From contig NZ_DDOV01000081.1 of the NCBI RefSeq assembly GCF_002341865.1, forward strand, positions 56,324 to 84,236: a stretch of 27,913 bases of DNA. Reading direction: 5' to 3'. The notes beneath the pieces were generated by a model, which saw only the letters and a list, made by a program, of their open reading frames with translations, ran no database searches and was not told the origin of the DNA. Of the stretch, positions 1 to 6,565 are shown piece by piece (the first letter of the stretch is position 1; each line of letters begins with the position of its first letter). The stretch is from Clostridium sp. UBA2485 (lineage in GTDB: Bacteria > Bacillota > Clostridia > Clostridiales > Clostridiaceae). A program made the translations under genes and the position numbers.

Positions 1-21
1 CAAACTATAAGTAATTGTCGG

Positions 22-50
22 TTGAAAACAAAGTTGACTAATATTAATAT
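22..50 (+). promoter_or_regulatory. Candidate sigma-A promoter of the Rep gene
   Basis: TTGAAA at 22-27, a 17-base spacer and TAATAT at 45-50 give a standard host-type promoter about 30 bases before the Rep start. A second option, TTGACT at 34-39 with TATATT at 56-61 and a 16-base spacer, overlaps it. Upstream sequence is cut by the window edge, so operators or iterons further left cannot be seen. Confidence 0.45.
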
Positions 51-80
51 ATGATTATATTGATTGAAAGGATGTTAGCT

Positions 81-1199
81 ATGGCAGGTAAAAATGATGT
101 CAAGAGAAATATAGCAGTTCGCTCAGACAGCATTATAGAGGCAAGATTTTCTTTAACAACTAAACAAAATGACATACTGGATATGCTCTTTACTGAGATA
201 CAAAATGACGAAGCATATCAATATGAAATATCAGTTGATAAATATAAACATCTTTACAAAGTTGATACATCTAATTTATATAGAGATTTGAAAAAAGCAG
301 CCAAAAGCTTTGAAGGAAAGGGATTTTATATAGTTGACAAGGAAAAAGATGAAGAAATTTATTACGTATGGTTTAGTAAAATTCATTATATTCCAAAAGA
401 AGGTAAAATCAAAGTTAACATAGATCCTGATTTAAAAAAATTGCTATATGAAGTTAAGAAAAAGATTTACTATGATATAGAATACACCCTCAATTTTGGC
501 TCTAGTTATAGTCAAAGAATGTATTATTATCTCAAAAGCTTTGAAGATACTGGTTGGAGAAAAGATGCCATAGAAAACTTGCAACGCAAGCTAGATTGCC
601 CTAAAACCTATCAAAATTTCGCCAACTTTAAAAAATACGTGTTGGAAGTATGTAAATCTGAAATAAACTCAAGCAGTGATATTATGTTTGATTATAACGT
701 TGAAAAGACTGGTAGAAAAGTTACACATATATATTTCACTATAAACAAAAAGACTGATTTGATCAATCCACAAAAAAATGAATTGGCTTTAGATCTAGAT
801 AGCAATGAAATAGATGAAATATTTATAAAGAATACAATAAAAGAAAAAATCAATAATGAGGATATTGAGAAAGTTATAAAGGCGTGCAGAGCAGGGTTTA
901 AAGCACAAGATGAAATTCTGGATATTAGAGAATATTTAATTTTAAACTATTCATGTGCTAAAGACTATTATTATAAAACATTAGGAGAAGAAGGGGTTTT
1001 TATAGCAATACTATTATCTGCAGTTAAAAGTAACTGGCATAAGAATAAAAAAGTTAACTATAAGAAAAAGTCGGTTAAGTCAAATAAACAAAGTAATAAA
1101 TATAAACAAATGACTTTTAATGATTATTCTCAGAGGAGCTACGATTGGGACAAATTAGAAAATCAATTGTTAGGTTGGGAAGAATGGGATAATGAATAA
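81..1199 (+). CDS. Plasmid replication initiator, Rep_3 (RepB-like) family
   Basis: This 372-aa protein should bind the origin and start replication of the element as a plasmid. It shows the two-winged-helix layout of Rep_3 initiators. The N-terminal part begins ARFSLTTKQNDILDMLF. The second part has the family signature SQRMYYYLKSFEDTGW, then a YQNFANFKKYVLEVC stretch and EINSSSDIMFDYNVEKTGRKVTHIYF (roughly residues 145-220). The C-terminal third is lysine-rich and not recognisable. I chose ATG 81 over the in-frame ATGs at 51 and 72 because AAAGGAT at 67-73 is correctly spaced for it. It is the first gene in the window and is closed by a strong terminator just downstream. In a phage-like region this points to extrachromosomal prophage maintenance. 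The family call is firm; the exact origin it acts on is inferred. Confidence 0.85.
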   Translation: MAGKNDVKRNIAVRSDSIIEARFSLTTKQNDILDMLFTEIQNDEAYQYEISVDKYKHLYKVDTSNLYRDLKKAAKSFEGKGFYIVDKEKDEEIYYVWFSKIHYIPKEGKIKVNIDPDLKKLLYEVKKKIYYDIEYTLNFGSSYSQRMYYYLKSFEDTGWRKDAIENLQRKLDCPKTYQNFANFKKYVLEVCKSEINSSSDIMFDYNVEKTGRKVTHIYFTINKKTDLINPQKNELALDLDSNEIDEIFIKNTIKEKINNEDIEKVIKACRAGFKAQDEILDIREYLILNYSCAKDYYYKTLGEEGVFIAILLSAVKSNWHKNKKVNYKKKSVKSNKQSNKYKQMTFNDYSQRSYDWDKLENQLLGWEEWDNE

Positions 1200-1216
1200 A
1201 AATAAAAGAGAAGTAG

Positions 1217-1276
1217 AAATTCGCATTTAGTTACAATAGTATATTTCATATTGCAACTAAATGCGAATTTTTTTTA
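1217..1276 (+). terminator. Strong intrinsic terminator after rep
   Basis: A 20-base arm at 1217-1236 pairs with 1251-1270 with a single mismatch, around a 14-base loop, and is followed by a run of Ts. It separates the Rep transcript from the next promoter. Confidence 0.9.
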
Positions 1277-1331
1277 ATTATAAATAAGTATGCTGTATTT
1301 AAAAAACAAAAGATAAACCAAATTATATGTT

Positions 1332-1342
1332 AAATATTAAAT
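1332..1342 (+). promoter_or_regulatory. AAATATTAAAT element 1
   Basis: Exact copy followed by TAAT. It sits immediately upstream of the -35 box of the sigma-A promoter for the gene at 1404, so here the element and a host-type promoter are fused. Confidence 0.6.
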
Positions 1343-1348
1343 TAATTA

Positions 1349-1377
1349 TTGATAAAAATAGTAAAATATGATATAGT
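1349..1377 (+). promoter_or_regulatory. Sigma-A promoter with extended -10
   Basis: TTGATA at 1349-1354, a 17-base spacer and TATAGT at 1372-1377, preceded by TATGA (extended -10). It is placed 27 bases before the start at 1404, whose SD is AAGGAGGG. Confidence 0.7.
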
Positions 1378-1403
1378 TGTATTAATTTCAAGGAGGGATT
1401 ACG

Positions 1404-2255
1404 ATGGAAAATAAGAATTTTGTTAAAGTACCAAATAAATTTATTAAAGGTAAAAATCAGTTAAGTGATGAGGAGCTGCTAATCTATACTTTTATTAAGA
1501 GAAATTACTTGGTAGAAGATTGTTACGTATTCAATATAATTGAACTTACAAGACTATTAAATCATTTAGACAAACCTAAGTACCACATAAAAAAAATTAA
1601 GCAAGCTTTAAAGAGCTTAGAAGAAAAAAAGATATTTACATACTATAGCAACAAGCAATTAAAAAATCTTATACATACTAACGAAATTGATAATAATTAT
1701 TTAGTCTATGCCCAAGAGGAATATGAAGTAGATGAAGATTTCACTATGGTATATGATGATGACATAGATAAGATTATAGTTAACAATAAGAAATTAAGTA
1801 CATATAGCTGCTGCAAATTTTTCATGTATATAGCAAGTTTTTTATATACCAGTGAAACAAATGCTAAATTTTGCTACACTACTCAGAAAAAGGTTCTAAG
1901 CGACATAAAAATAAATAAAGAATCTAAGATGCAATATCAAAAATTCTTAGAAGAAATCAAATTATTAAAAAGTGTTGTTATAGGTATGGACAAAAGTAAT
2001 AAGACATGTAGAATGCATAACACATATCACTGTAAGTATGAAGCAGACAGTATAAAACAATTAAGACAAGAAGTAGAAAGATTGATAAGTGAAGACAAGT
2101 TAATTTTATTAGACAGAGATAAAAGAACCCTAATGAACAAGAAAAGAAGTATCACGCAAAAGATAAATCATTTGAAAAAGAAAGAAACAAGAACAAAAGA
2201 AGAAAATATTGAATTATCGGAGTTATTAAAAATGAAAGAAGAAATAAACAAATAG
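1404..2255 (+). CDS. Winged-helix, replication-initiator-like protein
   Basis: A 283-aa protein beginning MENKNFVKVPNKFIKGKNQLSDEELLIYTFIKRNY. This layout, with a short beta strand and then a helix-turn-helix region rich in L/I, is typical of replication initiator or DnaD-like N-terminal winged-helix domains in plasmids and phages. Residues 55-75 (PKYHIKKIKQALKSLEEKKI) look like a recognition-helix region. The C-terminal 70 residues are highly charged and probably coiled coil. It lies between the Rep_3 gene and a candidate origin, behind its own sigma-A promoter and a strong SD (AAGGAGGG). It may assist Rep or act as a second initiator or copy-number regulator. No family signature is clear enough for a firm name, so the function is inferred from position and general fold. 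Confidence 0.55.
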   Translation: MENKNFVKVPNKFIKGKNQLSDEELLIYTFIKRNYLVEDCYVFNIIELTRLLNHLDKPKYHIKKIKQALKSLEEKKIFTYYSNKQLKNLIHTNEIDNNYLVYAQEEYEVDEDFTMVYDDDIDKIIVNNKKLSTYSCCKFFMYIASFLYTSETNAKFCYTTQKKVLSDIKINKESKMQYQKFLEEIKLLKSVVIGMDKSNKTCRMHNTYHCKYEADSIKQLRQEVERLISEDKLILLDRDKRTLMNKKRSITQKINHLKKKETRTKEENIELSELLKMKEEINK

Positions 2256-2330
2256 AAAAGAAAGAGTAACGAAAGAAAAAACTCGGAGCTAAAAGCATAA
2301 GGAACGAAGTGGATTAGCGTTAGCGAAGAG

Positions 2331-2378
2331 ATGTAGCATATTCTTGTATGTAGTATATTCTTTAGTAGTATATTATTT
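2331..2378. repeat. Iteron-like direct repeats, candidate origin
   Basis: The core GTAGYATATT occurs three times, beginning at 2333, 2350 and 2365. The first two copies lie in near-identical 17-base units (2331-2347 and 2348-2364). Spacing near a helical turn and a half beside two replication genes fits Rep-binding iterons. AT-richness makes short repeats less significant, so confidence is moderate. Confidence 0.4.
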
Positions 2379-2389
2379 CTATCTGGTCT

Positions 2390-2485
2390 GTTCCCTTTTT
2401 GGAGTACATAACAACTATCCCATTTCCCATTTAGGGAACATAATCACTCTGGTTGAGAGATTTCCTTACCCAAAAGGGGAAATGG
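2390..2485 (+). ncRNA. Structured RNA region with pseudoknot-type pairing
   Basis: GTTCCCT (2390-2396) can pair with AGGGAAC (2433-2439). CCATTTCCC (2420-2428), which lies inside that loop, can pair with GGGAAATGG (2477-2485) outside it, giving an H-type pseudoknot arrangement. A CTCT/AGAG hairpin lies between, and TTCCC/GGGAA can form a competing local hairpin. The whole 2256-2771 gap has no convincing gene. I cannot say whether this acts as RNA, for example in copy control, or as DNA at an origin. Confidence 0.35.
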
Positions 2486-2522
2486 TAGCAGAGTAGAAGT
2501 TTTAAAACAAAATTAAAATTAA

Positions 2523-2533
2523 AAATATTAAAT
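2523..2533 (+). promoter_or_regulatory. AAATATTAAAT element 2
   Basis: Exact copy followed by TAAT. As with element 1, it lies just before the -35 box of a sigma-A promoter, the one feeding the RNA polymerase operon. Confidence 0.6.
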
Positions 2534-2539
2534 TAATCA

Positions 2540-2568
2540 TTGACAAGTGAAAAGTAAAATGGTAGAAT
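2540..2568 (+). promoter_or_regulatory. Consensus sigma-A promoter of the polymerase operon
   Basis: A perfect TTGACA at 2540-2545, a 17-base spacer and TAGAAT at 2563-2568, with TGG before it (extended -10). Transcription should start near 2575, leaving a leader of about 200 bases before the first gene. That leader begins with a hairpin: TATGCTG near 2575 pairs with CAGCATA near 2606. No terminator is visible between this promoter and the polymerase gene. Confidence 0.8.
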
Positions 2569-2771
2569 TTAGATATGCTGGAAGTGCGAAATATAATTAC
2601 CACTACAGCATACATATTAGAATCGGTTTTAGACCACTCTAGTCGTTCATAAACGTGTGATATAAGTTGTGATGTATAAATTCTCATTTCGGAAAAATAA
2701 ATCGTCTGTGAGTGTATGAGGTAGGCTAAAACAGTTTTGATTAAAAATTTAATTTTGAGGGGGAAATTGAA

Positions 2772-3080
2772 ATGGACATTAACAGAAAATATCGTATTAC
2801 GTCAAATGAGTATAATATTATACTGCAAGAAAAACAGAAGGTATTAGACAAAGAAACTGGTGAGAATAAAACTATATATAAGAATGCGGGGTACTTTTCA
2901 GACCTACATTGGTGCTTAAAGAATATGATTAAAAAAGAGATTAAATCTACCAAAATGGAAGACTTGCAAACCATAGTACATAAAATAGATGAATTGTATA
3001 AGTTAATAGACGGATTAGACAATATTACAGTAGATGATTTAAGAGCTAAAGAAGAAAACAATGATGTAGATTTAGAATAA
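2772..3080 (+). CDS. Small conserved phage protein (DUF5405-like)
   Basis: A 102-aa protein starting MDINRKYRITSNEYNIILQEKQ, then a ktGe-type loop (DKETGENKTIYKNAGYFSDL) and helical remainder. This pattern (YRITSDxYNYIL...) is seen in short uncharacterised proteins of Firmicute phages; I recall it as DUF5405, but that assignment is from memory. The SD GAGGGGG is strong and well spaced. It is the first gene after the consensus promoter and probably shares a transcript with the RNA polymerase 60 bases downstream, so a role with the polymerase or in early takeover is possible. No catalytic motif is visible. Confidence 0.6.
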   Translation: MDINRKYRITSNEYNIILQEKQKVLDKETGENKTIYKNAGYFSDLHWCLKNMIKKEIKSTKMEDLQTIVHKIDELYKLIDGLDNITVDDLRAKEENNDVDLE

Positions 3081-3086
3081 TATATA

Positions 3087-3097
3087 AAATATTAAAT
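3087..3097 (+). promoter_or_regulatory. AAATATTAAAT element 3
   Basis: Exact copy followed by TAAT, 46 bases before the RNA polymerase start. No clear sigma-A boxes are visible next to it, so if it is a promoter for the phage polymerase it would autoregulate its own gene. Confidence 0.6.
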
Positions 3098-3143
3098 TAA
3101 TTGTTGGAATAAAATAGAAGGGGGATTAAGTGGTAGAATTAAT

Positions 3144-5876
3144 ATGATAAAAAAAGGCGTAAATACATACATAATAAATTTAGAGGGTGCTTACATTTAC
3201 AAAGAAATGATAAGTGAAAGCAAAAACTATTCAACGAAAAACATTGATGAAAGCAAACTATATACAGCGACAGTGCCATATAATTTAGAAACAATAAGAT
3301 TAGATAAAGAGTATGGTAATGAAATAATAACAGTAGATGGTAAACAATATACTAAATCTTTAATAAATATTAACTTTAGCAAAAATTATATAAAATGGAT
3401 AGATGATAAAGATAAAGAAGGGAAAAAGATAAGAAAAAAAGAAAAAGCTAGCAAGAAAAAAATAAGAAGGTATATATACAAAAATGGTTTTATTCTTGAT
3501 GGTATCAAATACATATTTTATAAAAGAGGAGCTTCTAAGGCTAGAACTGGAAATGCTTTATTCATAAAAGAATATATGTACAATAAACTGATGAGAAGAA
3601 GCAGATTAATACATAATAACTTTAAAGATAGCAATAAAGGATTAGTGTTTGAAGAAGGTGAAGAGTGCGATATAACGTCATTAAACGCATATCAATCGTT
3701 AATACTTAGTGGACTTGAAGATACCATAACAATAGATCCAAAATCAATATTGTTAATTGATGATATAAAAAGCAAACCTTTTAAAACTAGAGCAAGTGTA
3801 ACTAAACAAGTTAATAAAGAATTAGTTACGAAGACTGAGATAATAGAACGAATTAATAATATGACAGATGGACAAGGGCTACTAGATGAGTCAGTATTCA
3901 AACTAGCTAATAGAGAGTCTAAGGGCATGATGCTGCTAAGGAATGATTTTTTTAAATGTTGTTCATTCAATACAAAAATACAGAAGTTCTTCAAAGATCA
4001 AGGCATAACTGAAGTAACTGATATGTTTGGGAGAACTTTAAAAGCAGAAGATATAAAACTGATAACAACTCCATCTTCTATAAAATATTTGAAGTTTTCA
4101 TATAAATTTGATAGTAAAGAAGAGTGTTATGATAATTGGTTAAAAAACATTGATAGCACATTTGGAATAGTCAAAAGTGATGGAATGGGGAATTACGGAA
4201 CATGGAATAGAACCACATATCAAATATTAAATAGTATGCCATTTACAAAAAAAGATATAAGAGAATTAATTGAACCTGAATTAGTGTATATACATAATTT
4301 AAAGAATAACTTAGCCTATTTCAAGAATCATATTGCAATTAAAAACGATGAAGTTGAGCTGTTGGAGAATGATATCGGTGAATTAGTCAAGTCTGAAGAA
4401 AAAGGAATTGAATTTATTTCTGAAAATGATACATATAAGACTTCTGAATTAGTCAATAATTTGCTAGCAATAAATAGTGATTTTCAATATACAACAATAT
4501 TTAAAACTTGGAAAAGAGATCAAATTACGAGTTATATCAATGAACTTAGAAAAGGGAAAATAAGATTGAAAGATACTTTTTATTGCACGATTGTTGCTAA
4601 TCCGTATGAAATGCTATTAAGCAGCATAGGAAGATACACAGGGGATACATTAGCGAAAGATAAGGAGGTTTATTGTAAATACTACAACGATGGGCAAGAG
4701 TTAGCTACCTTTAGAAATCCTCATATAAATTGTGGAAATGCGATGGTAACTATAAACAAGTGGCATGAAGAATATAGATATTTCAATTTAACAGACAATA
4801 TCCTAATCGTAAATGTTAGTGATAATGATTTGCCAGATAGAGGTCAAGGGTTAGATTTTGATAGTGATACTTTATTATTAATTCCCAATAAAACAGTAGT
4901 TGAAGTTGCTAAAAGATGCTTAATTTATCCGACTCCAATTAATTTAGTAAAAGGGGATAGTAAGAAAAGATTCAATACAAACAAAGAGCTGGCTAAACTT
5001 GATTATGTATTGAGTAATAATTTTATAGGTAAAATTATTAATAAGTCACAAATAATAAATAGTTATATGTGGAATTGTAAGCATAATGGAGCTGACGAAG
5101 GACTTGTAAATAAATTATACGATATTTCATCTATGTTATCTTCATTAAGCCAAATAGAATTGGACAAGGCTAAAAAAAGTTTTGACAATATTTCTATGGC
5201 TAAAGAATTACAAAAGATAAACAACATAGAATACAATGGTGAAAAATTAATAAATATATTAGAGGAACTTGATGAAAAAGGCAATAAAATAAAAAAAATG
5301 ATTGTGCCTAACTTCTTTGGATATGTAGCAGCAGACAATACATATAGGGATTTAACTAAGTTTGAAACTTCAATGGATTATTTACAAGAAATATTGGATT
5401 TAGAAAAAAAGTCTAATAGAACATATAGAAAAAATATTAAAGATTTATTAGTTAAAGCAAAGGAATTAGAAGGGGTTAGAAACCTTACTGAGCAGCATGA
5501 GAATATATTTAAAATAATAAGCAAATGTGGCAAAAAAATAAATTCATGTAATATGCCGACTTGCCCATTGAACTCTAATGGTAGAGCTACTGTTATTATA
5601 AACTCAAAAAAAGAAGCGATTCAAGAACTATCTAAATTAAAGATTAATAGTAAAACCATATTATCCATATTAAATAAATGTTTTTCTAAAGATAAGACAC
5701 AGTGGAGCAGATATGGAATGCTGACACTAAATTTATTATATAACAGCCATACTCTTGAAACATTGACTGTGTTTAAGAGTAATGACAACAATGACACTGA
5801 AACACTGGTAATAGATAAGTATGGAGATATAAATATATTTGGAGTCAGGTACAAAGTTCAAAATAGTAAAAACTAA
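3144..5876 (+). CDS. Single-chain DNA-dependent RNA polymerase, YonO-like (double-psi beta-barrel type)
   Basis: A 910-aa protein with the landmarks of the YonO/QDE-1/eukaryotic RdRP branch of two-barrel polymerases. TDGQG at 241-245, followed by the K271 region (NDFFKCCSFNTKIQKFF), matches the first barrel (DGxG ... K). RNPHINCGNAM at 524-534, then GLDFDSDTLLLIPN with D571, D573 and D575, matches KNPxxxPGD ... DxDGD, the magnesium-binding triad of the second barrel. The usual Gly of DxDGD is Ser574. The length is close to that of SPbeta YonO, a proven processive RNA polymerase. The SD GGGGG lies about 20 bases before ATG 3144 and is better placed for a five-codon GTG mini-ORF (3130-3147) whose stop overlaps the ATG, suggesting coupling. 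A Cys cluster (CGKKINSCNMPTC) lies near residue 800. The likely role is transcription of late phage genes. The superfamily call is strong; promoter choice is inferred. Confidence 0.82.
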   Translation: MIKKGVNTYIINLEGAYIYKEMISESKNYSTKNIDESKLYTATVPYNLETIRLDKEYGNEIITVDGKQYTKSLININFSKNYIKWIDDKDKEGKKIRKKEKASKKKIRRYIYKNGFILDGIKYIFYKRGASKARTGNALFIKEYMYNKLMRRSRLIHNNFKDSNKGLVFEEGEECDITSLNAYQSLILSGLEDTITIDPKSILLIDDIKSKPFKTRASVTKQVNKELVTKTEIIERINNMTDGQGLLDESVFKLANRESKGMMLLRNDFFKCCSFNTKIQKFFKDQGITEVTDMFGRTLKAEDIKLITTPSSIKYLKFSYKFDSKEECYDNWLKNIDSTFGIVKSDGMGNYGTWNRTTYQILNSMPFTKKDIRELIEPELVYIHNLKNNLAYFKNHIAIKNDEVELLENDIGELVKSEEKGIEFISENDTYKTSELVNNLLAINSDFQYTTIFKTWKRDQITSYINELRKGKIRLKDTFYCTIVANPYEMLLSSIGRYTGDTLAKDKEVYCKYYNDGQELATFRNPHINCGNAMVTINKWHEEYRYFNLTDNILIVNVSDNDLPDRGQGLDFDSDTLLLIPNKTVVEVAKRCLIYPTPINLVKGDSKKRFNTNKELAKLDYVLSNNFIGKIINKSQIINSYMWNCKHNGADEGLVNKLYDISSMLSSLSQIELDKAKKSFDNISMAKELQKINNIEYNGEKLINILEELDEKGNKIKKMIVPNFFGYVAADNTYRDLTKFETSMDYLQEILDLEKKSNRTYRKNIKDLLVKAKELEGVRNLTEQHENIFKIISKCGKKINSCNMPTCPLNSNGRATVIINSKKEAIQELSKLKINSKTILSILNKCFSKDKTQWSRYGMLTLNLLYNSHTLETLTVFKSNDNNDTETLVIDKYGDINIFGVRYKVQNSKN

Positions 5877-5964
5877 TGAAAAGCGAATATTTTATTTTTG
5901 CAATCACCCTCAAAGCTAGTGGTATCAACGGTTACAGAGGTTTAAGTTAACGAGGTTATATAGA

Positions 5965-5991
5965 ATAGCACTTAAATAAATTAGGTGTTAT
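5965..5991 (+). other. Hairpin in the polymerase 3' region
   Basis: ATAGCACTTAA (5965-5975) pairs with TTAGGTGTTAT (5981-5991) using two G-T wobbles around a 5-base loop. No T-run follows, so it is more likely an RNA stability or processing structure than a terminator. The rest of the 5877-6150 gap shows no gene. Confidence 0.4.
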
Positions 5992-6009
5992 CATTTCCCT
6001 TTCATCTCT

Positions 6010-6053
6010 CCTAAATCGGCTAGACTTTTTAGTTTTGGTCTAGCCATTTTTAG
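6010..6053 (+). terminator. Strong terminator between polymerase gene and late region
   Basis: GGCTAGAC (6018-6025) pairs with GTCTAGCC (6038-6045), extended by CCTAAA/TTTAGG outside, with a T-run within the right flank. It should block host transcription of the polymerase operon from running into HU and the late genes. Confidence 0.85.
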
Positions 6054-6082
6054 GAATTAGAGTAGGGATAAAATAAGCAAAT

Positions 6083-6100
6083 AAAAGGCAAAAGCCTTTT
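6083..6100 (+). terminator. Short hairpin before the HU gene
   Basis: AAAAGGC, a 4-A loop and GCCTTTT form a perfect 7-bp stem ending in four Ts. It backs up the terminator just upstream and lies directly before the AAATATTAAAT element. Confidence 0.55.
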
Positions 6101-6108
6101 AAATATAA

Positions 6109-6119
6109 AAATATTAAAT
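6109..6119 (+). promoter_or_regulatory. AAATATTAAAT element 4
   Basis: Exact copy, 31 bases before the HU start and right after two hairpin terminators, with no sigma-A boxes nearby. This is one of the clearest sites where a new transcript must begin and only this element is available. Confidence 0.7.
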
Positions 6120-6150
6120 AATAAATTGAAATTAAAGGAGAGATTTTAAA

Positions 6151-6456
6151 ATGGAAAAAGAAACAACAAAAAAAATGTTAAAAGGTGAATTAGTGTCAGT
6201 GGTAGCGGAGACATTAGGAACAACTAAAAAGGATGGAGAAGTATTTTTAGATAACTTTGATTTGGTTATTGAGGCATTAGCGGAAAAATTAGAAGTTGAT
6301 CAAGTTGTTAAGATAGGAAATTATATGACAATGGAGAAAGTACATATTAAAGAACATGAAGCTAGAAATCCAAGAACAAAAGAAACTGTTATAGTATCAG
6401 CTCATCATGAGCCAAAAGTTAAAAGAACTGCTGCTCTTAAAAATATGTTCAAATAG
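6151..6456 (+). CDS. HU/IHF-family DNA-binding protein
   Basis: A 101-aa protein of normal HU length. It has the N-terminal helical dimerisation half (KGELVSVVAETLGTTKKDGEVFLDNFDLVIEALAEKL) and then the beta-arm half with the family signature ARNPRTKETVIVSAHHEPKVKRTAALKNMF, where the Pro of the RNP stretch is the DNA-kinking residue in HU. It is expected to bend and compact phage DNA and may help promoter opening or replication. The SD AAAGGAG is ideal. In SPbeta an HU homologue (YonN) is encoded beside the polymerase YonO, and the same neighbour pair occurs here, which supports kinship with that group. Confidence 0.93.
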   Translation: MEKETTKKMLKGELVSVVAETLGTTKKDGEVFLDNFDLVIEALAEKLEVDQVVKIGNYMTMEKVHIKEHEARNPRTKETVIVSAHHEPKVKRTAALKNMFK

Positions 6457-6480
6457 TATTACATATGTTTATCTATTGGG

Positions 6481-6541
6481 ATCACCCTTATCGGCGGCAT
6501 TAAGGTGATTTCTTAAAAGGGAAGGTTTAATCAATCTTCCC
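6481..6541 (+). terminator. Two hairpins between HU and PIN-PhoH genes
   Basis: ATCACC/GGTGAT (6481-6486 with 6504-6509, extended by TTA/TAA) is followed by GGGAAG/CTTCCC (6519-6524 with 6536-6541). CAATCTT near 6532 can instead pair with AAGATTG at 6551-6557, next to the SD of the following gene. The pair may therefore act as attenuator or translation switch rather than a plain terminator; no long T-run is present. Confidence 0.45.
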
Positions 6542-6565
6542 TAATTAAAAAAGATTGGGGCGTAC

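Noticed and set aside
2502..2687. Minus-strand reading frame in the 2256-2771 gap
   Set aside because: No SD and a hydrophobic low-complexity product. It overlaps the consensus + strand promoter.
3986..5338. Cys-rich stretch near the polymerase C-terminus as a zinc finger
   Set aside because: CGKKINSCNMPTC has three cysteines with irregular spacing and no clear fourth ligand; noted in the gene entry only.
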